Positions 19,436 to 27,673 are shown, counted from the stretch's first letter. The stretch is 58,110 nt of DNA from Pelagibacterales bacterium SAG-MED47 (GCA_014653355.1 JACWEO010000007.1:1-58110); one strand, 5' to 3'. The notes: a model not told the origin generated them from the letters alone. Numbers and translations are program-made.

Positions 19436-20362
19436 ATGAAAACAGGAATTTTCTTAAGTTATACAGGTTTGGGTGCAAATTTATTACACTTAACGTACTG
19501 TCATGAGATTGCAAAAAAGTTTGGGCCGCTAAGTATAATTACATTAAATCCAAAATTAAAAGAAGTATTAAATGATGATCCGAATTTTAATGAAATAATA
19601 TACTTAAATCAATTTCATAAAAAATTTACAGATATCTTTAAATTATCTAAATTTTTGAAACAATTAAATTTTGAAAATTTTTTTATCTTCTATCCAAGTA
19701 TAAGATATCTTTTGTCTAGTAAAATAGCTGGAATTAAAAATATATATCATTACCCTTTGTTTAAGAAAAAAAATCTACATTTGGTAAAAACTGCCAAAAA
19801 TTTTACTGAAAAAAGCTTGGGTATAAAAGCGTGCCCAACTGAAACCAAAATTTATTTTAATAAAAAAAAAATAAAAAATCTTAATCAAAAAAATATAAAA
19901 AAAATTACACTTGGTATTGGATCCTCTGGTCCAACTACAAAGTGGGGCTATAAAAATTATTCATCTTTAATAAATGAAATAAATAAAATAAACAAAAAAT
20001 ATTTTTTTTTACTTTGTGGGCCAAATGAAGATGAAGAAGCAAAAAAAATAATTCAGGAAGTAGGAGAACAAAATTGTGAGTCTTTAAGCAACAAAAATAT
20101 ATCGGAAGTCAAAGATTATATTGCATTAAGCGATATTTATATTGGAAACGACTCATTTGGACACCACATTTCTTGTCAAATGGGTAAGCCAAGTTTCATA
20201 ATTTTATTAGATACTCCTAGAGCTTATTCTGATTATAGTATAATGCAAAATAGAATTATTCCACCAGGAACTAACCTTGATAAAATTACACACGATTCAA
20301 GATTTGATCCTAAAACTATCTCGGTGAGTATGGTTTTAGATAAAGTTAAAAAATTTATTTAA
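19436..20362 (+). CDS. Glycosyltransferase family 9 (heptosyltransferase-like)
   Basis: A 308-residue protein resembling ADP-heptose:LPS heptosyltransferases. The N-terminal Rossmann half starts FLSYTGLGANLLHLTYCHEI. The C-terminal nucleotide-sugar half contains ITLGIGSSGPTTKWGYKNYS, YFFLLCGPNEDEEA and SDIYIGNDSFGHHISCQMG, the usual acceptor/donor signatures. It probably adds a sugar to the outer-membrane saccharide core. The start is 39 bases from the divergent DapA-like gene; the 3' end overlaps the J-protein by 8 bases. Confidence 0.82.
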   Translation: MKTGIFLSYTGLGANLLHLTYCHEIAKKFGPLSIITLNPKLKEVLNDDPNFNEIIYLNQFHKKFTDIFKLSKFLKQLNFENFFIFYPSIRYLLSSKIAGIKNIYHYPLFKKKNLHLVKTAKNFTEKSLGIKACPTETKIYFNKKKIKNLNQKNIKKITLGIGSSGPTTKWGYKNYSSLINEINKINKKYFFLLCGPNEDEEAKKIIQEVGEQNCESLSNKNISEVKDYIALSDIYIGNDSFGHHISCQMGKPSFIILLDTPRAYSDYSIMQNRIIPPGTNLDKITHDSRFDPKTISVSMVLDKVKKFI

Positions 20363-20858
20363 TTTCATTTAACAAAACGTCTCTTGCTTCGTTAACAATG
20401 GATGACAGTCTTGATGTTTCCGGAGATATATCAGGATGTATTCTTTTTTGAATTTTTAGATATGCCTTATTAATATCTTCTTTAGAAATTTTTTTTTTTT
20501 CATCTAGATTTAAAATTTTATACGACTCCGAAACTGATAAGGTAGAAAAATTATTATTTTTAGATTTATTGAAGGAAAATCTGCCATTTCTTCTAAGTGT
20601 CTGGATCAGCCTAAAAAGAGAAATTAATTGAAAAATCGATAATCCTTTTAATTTTAATAATGCTAAGCTTGCTAAGGTAAGTGGCAGTGTTAATAAAAAT
20701 TTGCCACCTAAAGCAAATAAAATTGCTAAAACTACTAAACCTAAAATTGTTATAAATCTAAGACCTTTTGATATCTTTCTTGAAGAAATATTGCTTGTAA
20801 ATTTCAATAAAAAATAAAATGTGGTCAATATAAGTACTGTATAAATTATTATATTCAT
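20355..20858 (-). CDS. Membrane-anchored J-domain protein
   Basis: A 167-residue protein. An N-terminal membrane helix (about 3-20) and a second hydrophobic pair (about 37-75) precede a C-terminal J-like domain (about 108-165) with the HPD tripeptide in RIHPDISPETSR. There is no Gly/Phe region, zinc domain or substrate domain, so it is a type III J-protein that would recruit DnaK to the membrane. The layout recalls the Tim14/Pam18 group and alphaproteobacterial homologues. It converges on GT9, and its start lies 15 bases from oligopeptidase B on the other strand. Confidence 0.82.
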   Translation of the reverse strand: MNIIIYTVLILTTFYFLLKFTSNISSRKISKGLRFITILGLVVLAILFALGGKFLLTLPLTLASLALLKLKGLSIFQLISLFRLIQTLRRNGRFSFNKSKNNNFSTLSVSESYKILNLDEKKKISKEDINKAYLKIQKRIHPDISPETSRLSSIVNEARDVLLNEIK

Positions 20859-20873
20859 ATAATTTTATCTATA

Positions 20874-22949
20874 ATGAAAATACCACAACTTAGAAAAAAA
20901 ACCGAAACAAAATCTTGTCACAACATCACTTGGGAAGATAATTATAGCTGGATACATCAAAAAAATATTTTAGAGGTTCTTAAAGACAAAAGTAAACTAG
21001 ATCCTGAGGTAAGAGATTACCTAATTCAAGAAAATAAACACACAGATTTTCATTTGAAAGACACAAAAAATTTACAAAAAAAATTATTCGATGAGATTAA
21101 AGGAAGAATAAAGCTAGATGACGAGTCACTTCCATATAGGGATAAGGAATATGATTATTGGACAAAAACTACGACTGAGGGAAATTATTCTATTAAACTT
21201 AGGAAAAAAATTGGTTCGAATTTAATTGAGGAGATATGGAATGGAGACAAAGAAAAAGAAAAATTAAGTGTTGAATATTTTGGAGTAGGTGATTTGGCAG
21301 TTAGCCACAACGATAGATTGCTTGGATATTCTTTAGATACTAAAGGGTCGGAATATTATACAATTTTCATTAGAGATATTGTTTCAAATAAATTAGTAAC
21401 CAAAAAAATTGAAAATACATCCGGTGGTATTATCTTTAGTTTAAATGATGAATATATTTTTTATTCTAAACTAGATAAAAATCACCGAGCCAGAAAAATT
21501 TTTAGACACAAAATTGGAAATTATGATAGTCAAGACGAATTAATTTTTGAGGAAAAAAGTGATGCTTTTACTGTAGGTATTGGCTTGAGTTCAGATGAAA
21601 AATATTATTTTATTTCTACCTCAGACCACAATACTTCGGAACAATATTACTTTGCTGTAGACGAGGAAGTACCAGATCCTAAGCTTATATTAAAAAGAAA
21701 CAAAGGAATTTTGTATTCGGTTAGTTCTTGGAATAATAAGTTTTATAATCATACGAATAAAGATGCTGAAGATTTTAAGATTGATGTCTGCGAAAACTTA
21801 GATAGACAAAATTGGAAACCTTTTATTTCTGCAAAAAATGAAGTTCTTATTGGGGGATGCGTTTTTCTTAAAAATTGGATAATTCGATCTGAAACCTCAA
21901 ATGCTTTAGATAAATTATTTGTAAGAAATGTTTCTACAGGAAAAGAAGAAGAGTTAGTTTTTTCAGATGAAAAAGTTTATGTACCAAATATTTCTTTAAA
22001 ACAAAGAGATAGAAATACAGACAATATTTATGTTGGATATTCATCTCCAAAAACACCTTCACGGGTTTTTTCTTATAACCTTTTAAAAAAATCTAAAAAA
22101 TTAGTTAAAGAGCAAAAAATTCCCTCAGGTCATAATCCTGATGATTATGTTGTTGAGAGAATTGAATATAAGTCTCATGATGGAAGAATGGTTCCTTTAA
22201 CAATAACCAGGAATAAAAAAACTAAAATTAATGGCTCTGCTAATTTGTTACTGTATGGCTATGGTTCTTACGGAAACTCAATGAGTCCAAGTTTTTCATC
22301 TATAAAACTCAGTTTAATCGACAGAGATATAATTTGGGCTACAGCTCATGTTAGAGGTGGGATGGAGAAAGGTATGAAGTGGTGGAAAGAGGGAAAACTA
22401 ACAAATAAAAAAAATACTTTTGAAGATTATATTTATGCTGCGAAGTATTTAATTGAAAAAAAATATACTTCTAAAGGTAAGATAATTGGAATGGGTGGTT
22501 CTGCTGGTGGTTTGTTAATGGGAGCAGTTGTAAATCAATCTCCAGAATTATTTTTAGGAATTATGATGGCAGTACCATTTGTTGACTCTTTAACTACTAA
22601 TCTTGATCATTCCTTACCTTTAACAATTGGTGAATTTGATGAATTTGGGAATGCTAAAGATAATAAACAACATTTTGAATATATATTTTCATATGCTCCC
22701 TATAACAATATAAAAAAAATGGATTATCCTCATATGTTAATTACTACAAGTCTAAGCGATAACAGAGTTTTATTTGATGAACCTGCAAAATTTACAGCTA
22801 AGTTAAGAGATTTTAAAACAGATAATAATTTGTTGCTTTTAAAGACAGAAATGAACGCTGGACATGGAGGAAAATCAGGTCGTGATGGTGCTATTGAGGA
22901 AATTGCCTTGGATTATGCTTTTGCTTTAAAGATTTCTCAAAAAATTTAA
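20874..22949 (+). CDS. ptrB: Oligopeptidase B (prolyl oligopeptidase family)
   Basis: Serine peptidase of family S9A, 691 residues, which cuts short peptides, typically after basic residues. An N-terminal beta-propeller (about 70-400) is followed by an alpha/beta-hydrolase domain. The nucleophile is in GMGGSAGGLLMG, the usual oligopeptidase B form. The oxyanion-side LYGYGSYG and the His-bearing NAGHGGKSGR near the C-terminus complete the site. DNYSWI near residue 25 is the family's N-terminal signature and supports the start. A perfect TATAAT at 20858-20863 just ahead suggests a leader of only a few bases. Confidence 0.93.
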   Translation: MKIPQLRKKTETKSCHNITWEDNYSWIHQKNILEVLKDKSKLDPEVRDYLIQENKHTDFHLKDTKNLQKKLFDEIKGRIKLDDESLPYRDKEYDYWTKTTTEGNYSIKLRKKIGSNLIEEIWNGDKEKEKLSVEYFGVGDLAVSHNDRLLGYSLDTKGSEYYTIFIRDIVSNKLVTKKIENTSGGIIFSLNDEYIFYSKLDKNHRARKIFRHKIGNYDSQDELIFEEKSDAFTVGIGLSSDEKYYFISTSDHNTSEQYYFAVDEEVPDPKLILKRNKGILYSVSSWNNKFYNHTNKDAEDFKIDVCENLDRQNWKPFISAKNEVLIGGCVFLKNWIIRSETSNALDKLFVRNVSTGKEEELVFSDEKVYVPNISLKQRDRNTDNIYVGYSSPKTPSRVFSYNLLKKSKKLVKEQKIPSGHNPDDYVVERIEYKSHDGRMVPLTITRNKKTKINGSANLLLYGYGSYGNSMSPSFSSIKLSLIDRDIIWATAHVRGGMEKGMKWWKEGKLTNKKNTFEDYIYAAKYLIEKKYTSKGKIIGMGGSAGGLLMGAVVNQSPELFLGIMMAVPFVDSLTTNLDHSLPLTIGEFDEFGNAKDNKQHFEYIFSYAPYNNIKKMDYPHMLITTSLSDNRVLFDEPAKFTAKLRDFKTDNNLLLLKTEMNAGHGGKSGRDGAIEEIALDYAFALKISQKI

Positions 22950-22958
22950 TTTTTAAAT

Positions 22959-22986
22959 CTTGAAAAAATAAAACTAATAACTAAAT
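22959..22986 (+). promoter_or_regulatory. Heat-shock (sigma-32-like) promoter of hsp20
   Basis: CTTGAAA (22959-22965), 15 bases, then CTAAAT (22981-22986). Elements and spacing match those in front of groES. The predicted transcription start is about 22993, leaving a leader of about 57 bases that contains the two hairpins described at 22993-23049. Confidence 0.52.
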
Positions 22987-22992
22987 AAAACT

Positions 22993-23049
22993 TGTAGCTG
23001 CCTTATGGGGCTTACACAAAATAACTTGCTTTACAAAAGGAGAATATAT
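22993..23049 (+). promoter_or_regulatory. ROSE-like RNA thermometer in the hsp20 leader
   Basis: Two hairpins fill the leader. Hairpin 1 (22994-23015) pairs GTA/GCT/CC with GG/GGC/TAC around a TTAT loop, with single bulges. Hairpin 2 (23025-23042) pairs CTT-CTTT with AAAGGAG around the loop ACA, with G23028 bulged. This puts the Shine-Dalgarno AAGGAG in a weak stem opposite TTGCT. The U-(U/C)-G-C-U opposite the Shine-Dalgarno, with an unpaired or G-opposed G, is the hallmark of ROSE thermometers of alphaproteobacterial small heat-shock genes. The folding was done by hand. Confidence 0.65.
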
Positions 23050-23496
23050 ATGACAAGTAAGGATCTATCTATATTTAACTCATTAAGACCATTTTCAATA
23101 GGTTTTGACGATATGTTTGACCAATTTGAGAATATGTTGGGCAATGGTACTTTGACAATGCAGTCAAACTACCCGCCATACAACATTCGAAAAGCTGGTA
23201 AAGACAACTATGCAATAGAAGTTGCCTTAGCTGGATTTAATAAAAAAGATGTTCAAGTTGAGTTTGAAGATAATTTGTTAACTGTAAGAACAAATCAAGT
23301 TAATAAACCTATGGACAAAACTGCTGATGGAGAAATCATTCATAAAGGAATTTCTCAAAGACAATTTGCAAGATCATTTACCATTGCTGATGATGTAAAA
23401 GTAAATGATGCGGAACTTAAGGATGGACTTTTAACAATATCTTGTGAAAGAATTGTTCCAGAACATAAAAAGAAAAAACTTATAGAAATAAAATAA
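23050..23496 (+). CDS. hsp20: Small heat-shock protein Hsp20 (IbpA-type)
   Basis: ATP-independent holdase chaperone, 148 residues from the chosen start. The alpha-crystallin domain (about 35-125) includes YNIRKAGKDNYAIEVALAGF, VEFEDNLLTVRTNQ and GISQRQFARSFTIADDV, ending DGLLTISCERIVPE. The start at 23050 (MTSKDLS) is preceded by AAAAGGAG at a normal distance. A longer in-frame version from 23005 would begin inside the leader structure and is unlikely. The probable controls are a sigma-32-like promoter and a ROSE-like thermometer. Confidence 0.96.
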   Translation: MTSKDLSIFNSLRPFSIGFDDMFDQFENMLGNGTLTMQSNYPPYNIRKAGKDNYAIEVALAGFNKKDVQVEFEDNLLTVRTNQVNKPMDKTADGEIIHKGISQRQFARSFTIADDVKVNDAELKDGLLTISCERIVPEHKKKKLIEIK

Positions 23497-23507
23497 GCTT
23501 AACCTTG

Positions 23508-23532
23508 CTTGTGGGGTGCGACTCCCCACAGG
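23508..23532 (+). terminator. Hairpin between hsp20 and lipoprotein gene, possible terminator
   Basis: CTTGTGGGG (23508-23516) pairs with CCCCACAGG (23524-23532) around the loop TGCGACT, a strong nine-pair stem with one G-T wobble. It lies 12 bases past the hsp20 stop, between convergent genes. There is no T-run on either side, so it may be a 3' stabilising or processing hairpin rather than an intrinsic terminator. Confidence 0.5.
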
Positions 23533-23537
23533 TAGAC

Positions 23538-23843
23538 TTAAAAACATCCATTAGATACAAAACCAACAACTACAGAGTTTGAGTCTATTTCAAATCTTCT
23601 CTCACAAGGAATACCATATTTTTTAGTATTATATATAAATACTAAATTACCCTTATCATTTTTGAAATCCTCATCTGGTTTTCCTAAATCTATTTGTAAA
23701 ACACCTGAGGGTTTTCCAATATATTTACTCAATTTTTTATTTTCTTTTTCAACAATAGCGTCTGTTTTTTGTTTTATTGTTTGGCATCCTGATAGAATGA
23801 TTGTTACTACAAAGCTAATAAATATAATTTTTATTTTTTTCAT
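23538..23843 (-). CDS. Small outer-membrane-type lipoprotein (hypothetical)
   Basis: A 101-residue protein with a lipoprotein signal: a hydrophobic stretch IIFISFVVTIILSGCQ, where lipobox LSGC places the lipidated Cys at residue 20. The residue after Cys is Gln, not Asp, consistent with outer-membrane sorting under the E. coli rule. The mature part (YIGKPSGVLQIDLGKPDEDF, YGIPCERRFEIDSNSVVVGF, final NGCF) has two further Cys residues. It resembles short SmpA/OmlA-like proteins in layout, but I do not claim that family. Function unknown. Confidence 0.75.
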   Translation of the reverse strand: MKKIKIIFISFVVTIILSGCQTIKQKTDAIVEKENKKLSKYIGKPSGVLQIDLGKPDEDFKNDKGNLVFIYNTKKYGIPCERRFEIDSNSVVVGFVSNGCF

Positions 23844-23971
23844 AATCCAACTTTAACAACCTAATTATGGTATAAATATAAACTTCTGAGTTGAAATATG
23901 TGAATAAAACCCAGTTTTAAAAGGTAATTAAGTAAAGAATCAAATAATTATTTTTAAAATTAGGAGGATTA

Positions 23972-25282
23972 ATGCTTGAAAATTATTTCAATTATAAAAA
24001 ACATAAAACTGATTTTAAAACTGAGGTGATAGCAGGAACAACTACGTTTTTGACTATGGCTTATATAATGTTTTTAAATCCATTTATTTTATCTGGGGAA
24101 TTTGCCGGACCCGATAAAGGTTTCTTTGATTTCGGCGCAGTTTATACAGCAACAATTCTAGCTACAGCTCTAGCTTGTTTTATTATGGCTTTTTATGGAA
24201 AAACTTGGCCTATAGGACTTGCACCCGGAATGGGAATTAATGCTTTTGTGGCTTTTGGAGTTTGTGCTGGGATGGGATACACCCCTCAAGAAGCTTTAGG
24301 TGCAGTATTGGTTGCTGGAGTATTGTTTTTAATCATTTCTTTAACACCAATCAGAGCTTGGTTAATCAATTCTATTCCTAAAAGTTTAAAGTTAGGGATT
24401 GGAGCAGGTATTGGTCTATTTTTAGCAATAATAGGTCTTCAAATTATGGAGGTTGTTGTGGATAACCCCGTAACTTTAGTACAACTAGGTGATCTTAGTG
24501 ATCCACTAGTGTTGCTAGGATGTGCAACATTTATAGCAATCATAGTTCTGGAAAAAATGAATGTTAAAGGAAACATTATTATTGGCATCCTAGTATTTAG
24601 TATTATTGCATGGGCTGCTGGACTTGCGAAATTTAATGGTATTGCAAGCTCACCACCTCCAATGACATATTTATTTGAATTTGATCTTTCTGCGGCAATG
24701 ACCGCAGGAATGTCCACAGTAATATTTACATTATTATTTATCGACTTCTTCGATACTGCTGGAACATTAACTTCGGTTGCTAATGTGGCTGGTAAAGTTG
24801 GAAAAGATGGTAAAGTTCAAGATATCAATAAAGCTATGTTGTCTGATAGTGTTGGTACGGTAGCTGGCGCTATGATGGGGACTACTACTGTTACAAGCTA
24901 CGTAGAGTCTGGAGCAGGAGTTAAAGCTGGTGGAAAAACAGGGATGACCTCATTAGTAATTGGAATACTGTTTTTGGCTTGCATATTTTTTGCTCCTTTA
25001 GCAACCAGTTTGCCTAAGCAAATTGATGGCGCAGCATTACTATTTGTGTCCGTTCTTTTTATAAGAAATATTACAGATATAGAATGGAATGACATTTCAG
25101 AATCTGCACCAGCTATTCTTGCAATGATATCAATGCCTCTAACATATAGTATAAGTAACGGCATTGCGTTAGCGTTTGTTTCTTATGCGTTAATTAAGAT
25201 ATTCACTGGTAAGTTCTCAAGCACTTCTCCAGCGATATGGGTTGTTGCAATTCTAAGTGTTGTAAGTTTTGCAGTTGCCTAA
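23972..25282 (+). CDS. NCS2/AzgA-type guanine-hypoxanthine permease
   Basis: A 436-residue inner-membrane purine transporter of the AzgA/PbuG branch of the nucleobase-cation symporter-2 fold. Signature stretches are AGTTTFLTMAYIMFLNP at the start, GLAPGMGINAFVAFGVC, FIDFFDTAGTLTSVA and SYVESGAGVKAGGKTGMTS. A strong Shine-Dalgarno (TAGGAGG) precedes the ATG. It faces the phosphoribosyltransferase gene across a shared terminator; uptake plus PRPP-dependent salvage makes a functional pair. Confidence 0.92.
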   Translation: MLENYFNYKKHKTDFKTEVIAGTTTFLTMAYIMFLNPFILSGEFAGPDKGFFDFGAVYTATILATALACFIMAFYGKTWPIGLAPGMGINAFVAFGVCAGMGYTPQEALGAVLVAGVLFLIISLTPIRAWLINSIPKSLKLGIGAGIGLFLAIIGLQIMEVVVDNPVTLVQLGDLSDPLVLLGCATFIAIIVLEKMNVKGNIIIGILVFSIIAWAAGLAKFNGIASSPPPMTYLFEFDLSAAMTAGMSTVIFTLLFIDFFDTAGTLTSVANVAGKVGKDGKVQDINKAMLSDSVGTVAGAMMGTTTVTSYVESGAGVKAGGKTGMTSLVIGILFLACIFFAPLATSLPKQIDGAALLFVSVLFIRNITDIEWNDISESAPAILAMISMPLTYSISNGIALAFVSYALIKIFTGKFSSTSPAIWVVAILSVVSFAVA

Positions 25283-25290
25283 ATAAATTC

Positions 25291-25326
25291 AATAGGGCCA
25301 GTCACACTGGCCCTATTCATTTTTTT
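25291..25326. terminator. Bidirectional terminator between permease and phosphoribosyltransferase
   Basis: A perfect 12-bp stem, AATAGGGCCAGT (25291-25302) with ACTGGCCCTATT (25306-25317), loop CAC. Seven T residues follow from 25320 on the plus strand. The minus strand has a weaker T-containing tract. The stem includes the stop codon of the minus-strand gene (25313-25315), so coding sequence and terminator overlap. Confidence 0.92.
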
Positions 25327-25849
25327 CTATTAATTTCTCAATTGGTAATTCTTCGTAATGTTCAGTTGGCTGGACAATCCAAGGATCTGAATCTAATTTT
25401 ACAGGGCAAAAGTCTGGCTCAAAAGATGAAGATTTCTTTTTCCATAAACATGCAGTTTTAACTTCTTTAATATAGCTCCTAGTTGGAGCATAATTTTTCA
25501 ACCACTCAATGCTTTTATTTAGTGTCAGTCCAGTGTCTGACAAATCATCAATTAGAAGTACTTTTTTAAAATCCTCATTTTTTGCTAAAGAACTGATTTC
25601 TCTTGCAAACATTAATTTTCCTTGTTTATCCTCCATACCTTTGCCCGAATAACTTTGGATAACTATATATGCTATTGGTAATTTTAAGATTCTTGATAAA
25701 ATATCAATAATTGGTGCAGCTCCTCTCATAATTCCAACAAGAACAGTAGGTTTATAATTTTTATGAATTTGTATTGCTAATTTCTCAACAATTTTAGTAT
25801 ATTCATCAAATCTGATGATTAATTTCTCTGCCATGAAATCTATTATCAC
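25313..25849 (-). CDS. Purine phosphoribosyltransferase (xanthine/guanine type)
   Basis: A 178-residue type I phosphoribosyltransferase. The PRPP-binding motif is VLLIDDLSDTGLTL. The N-terminal loop is TVLVGIMRGAAPIIDILS, and the C-terminal region has DPWIVQPTEHYE, like the base-binding part of xanthine/guanine enzymes. It would convert xanthine, guanine or hypoxanthine to the nucleotide. The convergent purine permease supports a salvage role. The exact base preference cannot be read with certainty. Confidence 0.83.
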   Translation of the reverse strand: MIIDFMAEKLIIRFDEYTKIVEKLAIQIHKNYKPTVLVGIMRGAAPIIDILSRILKLPIAYIVIQSYSGKGMEDKQGKLMFAREISSLAKNEDFKKVLLIDDLSDTGLTLNKSIEWLKNYAPTRSYIKEVKTACLWKKKSSSFEPDFCPVKLDSDPWIVQPTEHYEELPIEKLIEKNE

Positions 25850-25877
25850 AATTAAAATTATTTAAAAAGGAGAAATC

Positions 25878-26174
25878 ATGAAAGCTTATTGGATAAGTTT
25901 GTATCTTAAAATAGATAATCAAGAAAATTTGAGAAAGTACGCTGAAACTGTGACACCTATTATAAAAGACTTTGGTGGAATACCATTAGTAAGAGGAGGT
26001 GATCATAAAACATTTGATGGAGATAATTTTATTAGAACTGTTATTTGGGAATTTCCGAGTTATGAACAAGCTTTAAAATGTCATGAGTCAAAGGAATATC
26101 TATCTGGTTGGAATTTAGCTAAGAATACAACAACTAGACATATGCAAATTGTGAGGGGATTTAATACTGAATAG
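25878..26174 (+). CDS. DUF1330 domain protein
   Basis: A 98-residue protein of the dimeric alpha/beta-barrel DUF1330 family. It starts MKAYWISLYLKI, has PIIKDFGGIPLVRGG in the middle and FPSYEQALKCHESKEY in the second half, all family hallmarks. The catalytic role is unknown. AAAGGAG precedes the ATG. The start is 28 bases from the divergent phosphoribosyltransferase gene, and the 3' end overlaps the DNA glycosylase gene by 14 bases. Confidence 0.9.
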   Translation: MKAYWISLYLKIDNQENLRKYAETVTPIIKDFGGIPLVRGGDHKTFDGDNFIRTVIWEFPSYEQALKCHESKEYLSGWNLAKNTTTRHMQIVRGFNTE

Positions 26175-26796
26175 GTTCTGGATCTATACTTCTCCATAAA
26201 TACCATGTTGCAACAGAACAATAAGGTGAAAACCTTTTCTTAAGTAAACTAACAAATCTCTCAGATGGTAAATATTTTTTTTTATAATTTTTTGAAATTG
26301 ATCTTAAAAGGCCAATATCTTGTACTGGCCAAATATTAGATCTATTATAAGTGAAAAGTAAAATCATTTCTGCGGACCATCTTCCTATCTGTCTTAAATT
26401 TGATAAATACTTAATGGCTTCCTCATCATCCATTTTATTTATAAGTTTTGGATTAAAAGTTTTATCTAAAGTTTGCTTAGCTAAACTTTTTATTCCCTTA
26501 ACCTTTTGGCGACTAAGACCACATGTTTTAATTTGTAAAGAACTCAATTTTGAAACTGTTCTGGCATTTATTTTATTATTACATTTTTTTTTAAATTTTA
26601 AAAAAACAGAGTTAGCGGCAGCAACACTTATTTGTTGCCCAATAATACTTTTACACAATGAATAGAAGATATCTTTCCTAGACGTTAAAATAGTTTCTGA
26701 TGGGCTTTCATAACTTTTAATTAATTTAGCTATTATTTTATCTTTTCTCGACAAATTTTTTTTTGCTTGATTCCAGTAGGTTGGAACTTTAGTCAT
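26161..26796 (-). CDS. DNA-3-methyladenine glycosylase II (AlkA-like, HhH-GPD)
   Basis: A 211-residue base-excision repair glycosylase that removes alkylated bases. The helix-hairpin-helix is in LSNLRQIGRWSAEMILLF, and the catalytic Asp follows in WPVQDIGLLR (the GPD region). IGQQISVAAANSVFLKF is the typical substrate-pocket helix. It lacks the N-terminal AlkA domain, so it is the short form common in alphaproteobacteria. It overlaps the upstream transporter gene by 8 bases. Confidence 0.88.
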   Translation of the reverse strand: MTKVPTYWNQAKKNLSRKDKIIAKLIKSYESPSETILTSRKDIFYSLCKSIIGQQISVAAANSVFLKFKKKCNNKINARTVSKLSSLQIKTCGLSRQKVKGIKSLAKQTLDKTFNPKLINKMDDEEAIKYLSNLRQIGRWSAEMILLFTYNRSNIWPVQDIGLLRSISKNYKKKYLPSERFVSLLKKRFSPYCSVATWYLWRSIDPEPIQY

Positions 26797-27673
26797 TTAT
26801 TGTTTCTGAAGAAATAATCTTCTTTTTATAAATTTCTCTTCGGAAAATAATCATTGTAGAAACTATAACTAAAAAGGCACCAAATAATGTTTTAAATGTT
26901 GGAATTTCATTCCAAATAAAATATCCAAAAAAAATTGCAAAAATTAAAGCTAAATACTTAAGTGGTGTAACTAATGAAACTTCAGAATATTTATATGATT
27001 GACCTAACCACAAATTGGCAACACCACCAAAAATACCAACCATAGATAACAACAAAAAATCATTTAAATCTGGCATTACCCATCCCTGGGGAATAGTAAA
27101 AAAACTAAGTATAGTTATGGCTAGAGAAAAATAGAATGAAATTAACCAAACTGGTTCTGAAGTAGATAATTGTCTAATGGCTATAGCAACATATGAAAGT
27201 CCTAAACAAAAAATTATTGGAAAAATATAATAAATATTTAAAGATGTAATTCCAGGTTCAGTAATTACTAAAATTCCTAAAAAACCTATTAACACAGCTA
27301 ACCATCTAAATATTCCAACTTTTTCATTTAATAAAAAAATTGAAAAAATTGTTGTAAAGATTGGTGCAGCAAATGAAATACTTACCACAGTTGCTAAAGG
27401 TAAACTTCTTAATGCAATAAAAATTGCCACTAGTGCAATTAATCCTGACACACATCTTAAAAAATGAAGCCCAGCTCTTTTAGTGAAATAAAAATTATGT
27501 AACCTATTCCTAGGTATAATAAAAAAATAAAAGATTATTCCAAAAAATCCTCTAAAAAATAAAACTTGTCCAATTGGATAATCAGTAGACCATTTCACTA
27601 TAACATCCATAACGGAAAAGGCACAAACTGACATAAACATGTACAAAAAGCCTAATTGATTTTTACCCAACAT
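26789..27673 (-). CDS. DMT-superfamily transporter (EamA type)
   Basis: A ten-helix inner-membrane permease with two EamA repeats: CAFSVMDVIVKWSTDYPIG in the first and VSLVTPLKYLALIFAIFFGY in the second. I choose the ATG at 27673 (MLGKNQLGFLYMFMS), giving 294 residues. A TTG at 27709 would extend it by 12 residues and abut msrA exactly. The substrate is unknown; amino-acid or metabolite export is typical. It is divergent from msrA across 35 bases. Confidence 0.87.
   Translation of the reverse strand: MLGKNQLGFLYMFMSVCAFSVMDVIVKWSTDYPIGQVLFFRGFFGIIFYFFIIPRNRLHNFYFTKRAGLHFLRCVSGLIALVAIFIALRSLPLATVVSISFAAPIFTTIFSIFLLNEKVGIFRWLAVLIGFLGILVITEPGITSLNIYYIFPIIFCLGLSYVAIAIRQLSTSEPVWLISFYFSLAITILSFFTIPQGWVMPDLNDFLLLSMVGIFGGVANLWLGQSYKYSEVSLVTPLKYLALIFAIFFGYFIWNEIPTFKTLFGAFLVIVSTMIIFRREIYKKKIISSETIND

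Noticed and set aside
23005-23049. Longer hsp20 start adding MGLTQNNLLYKRRIY
   Set aside because: It would begin inside the leader hairpins and has no ribosome-binding site; the ATG at 23050 has AAGGAG at the right distance and matches Hsp20 N-termini.
23844-23971. Possible purine riboswitch or other leader RNA before the NCS2 purine permease
   Set aside because: No paired P1 and no conserved purine-aptamer loop sequences can be found. Only an extended -10-like TATAAA at 23871 and a good Shine-Dalgarno are visible.
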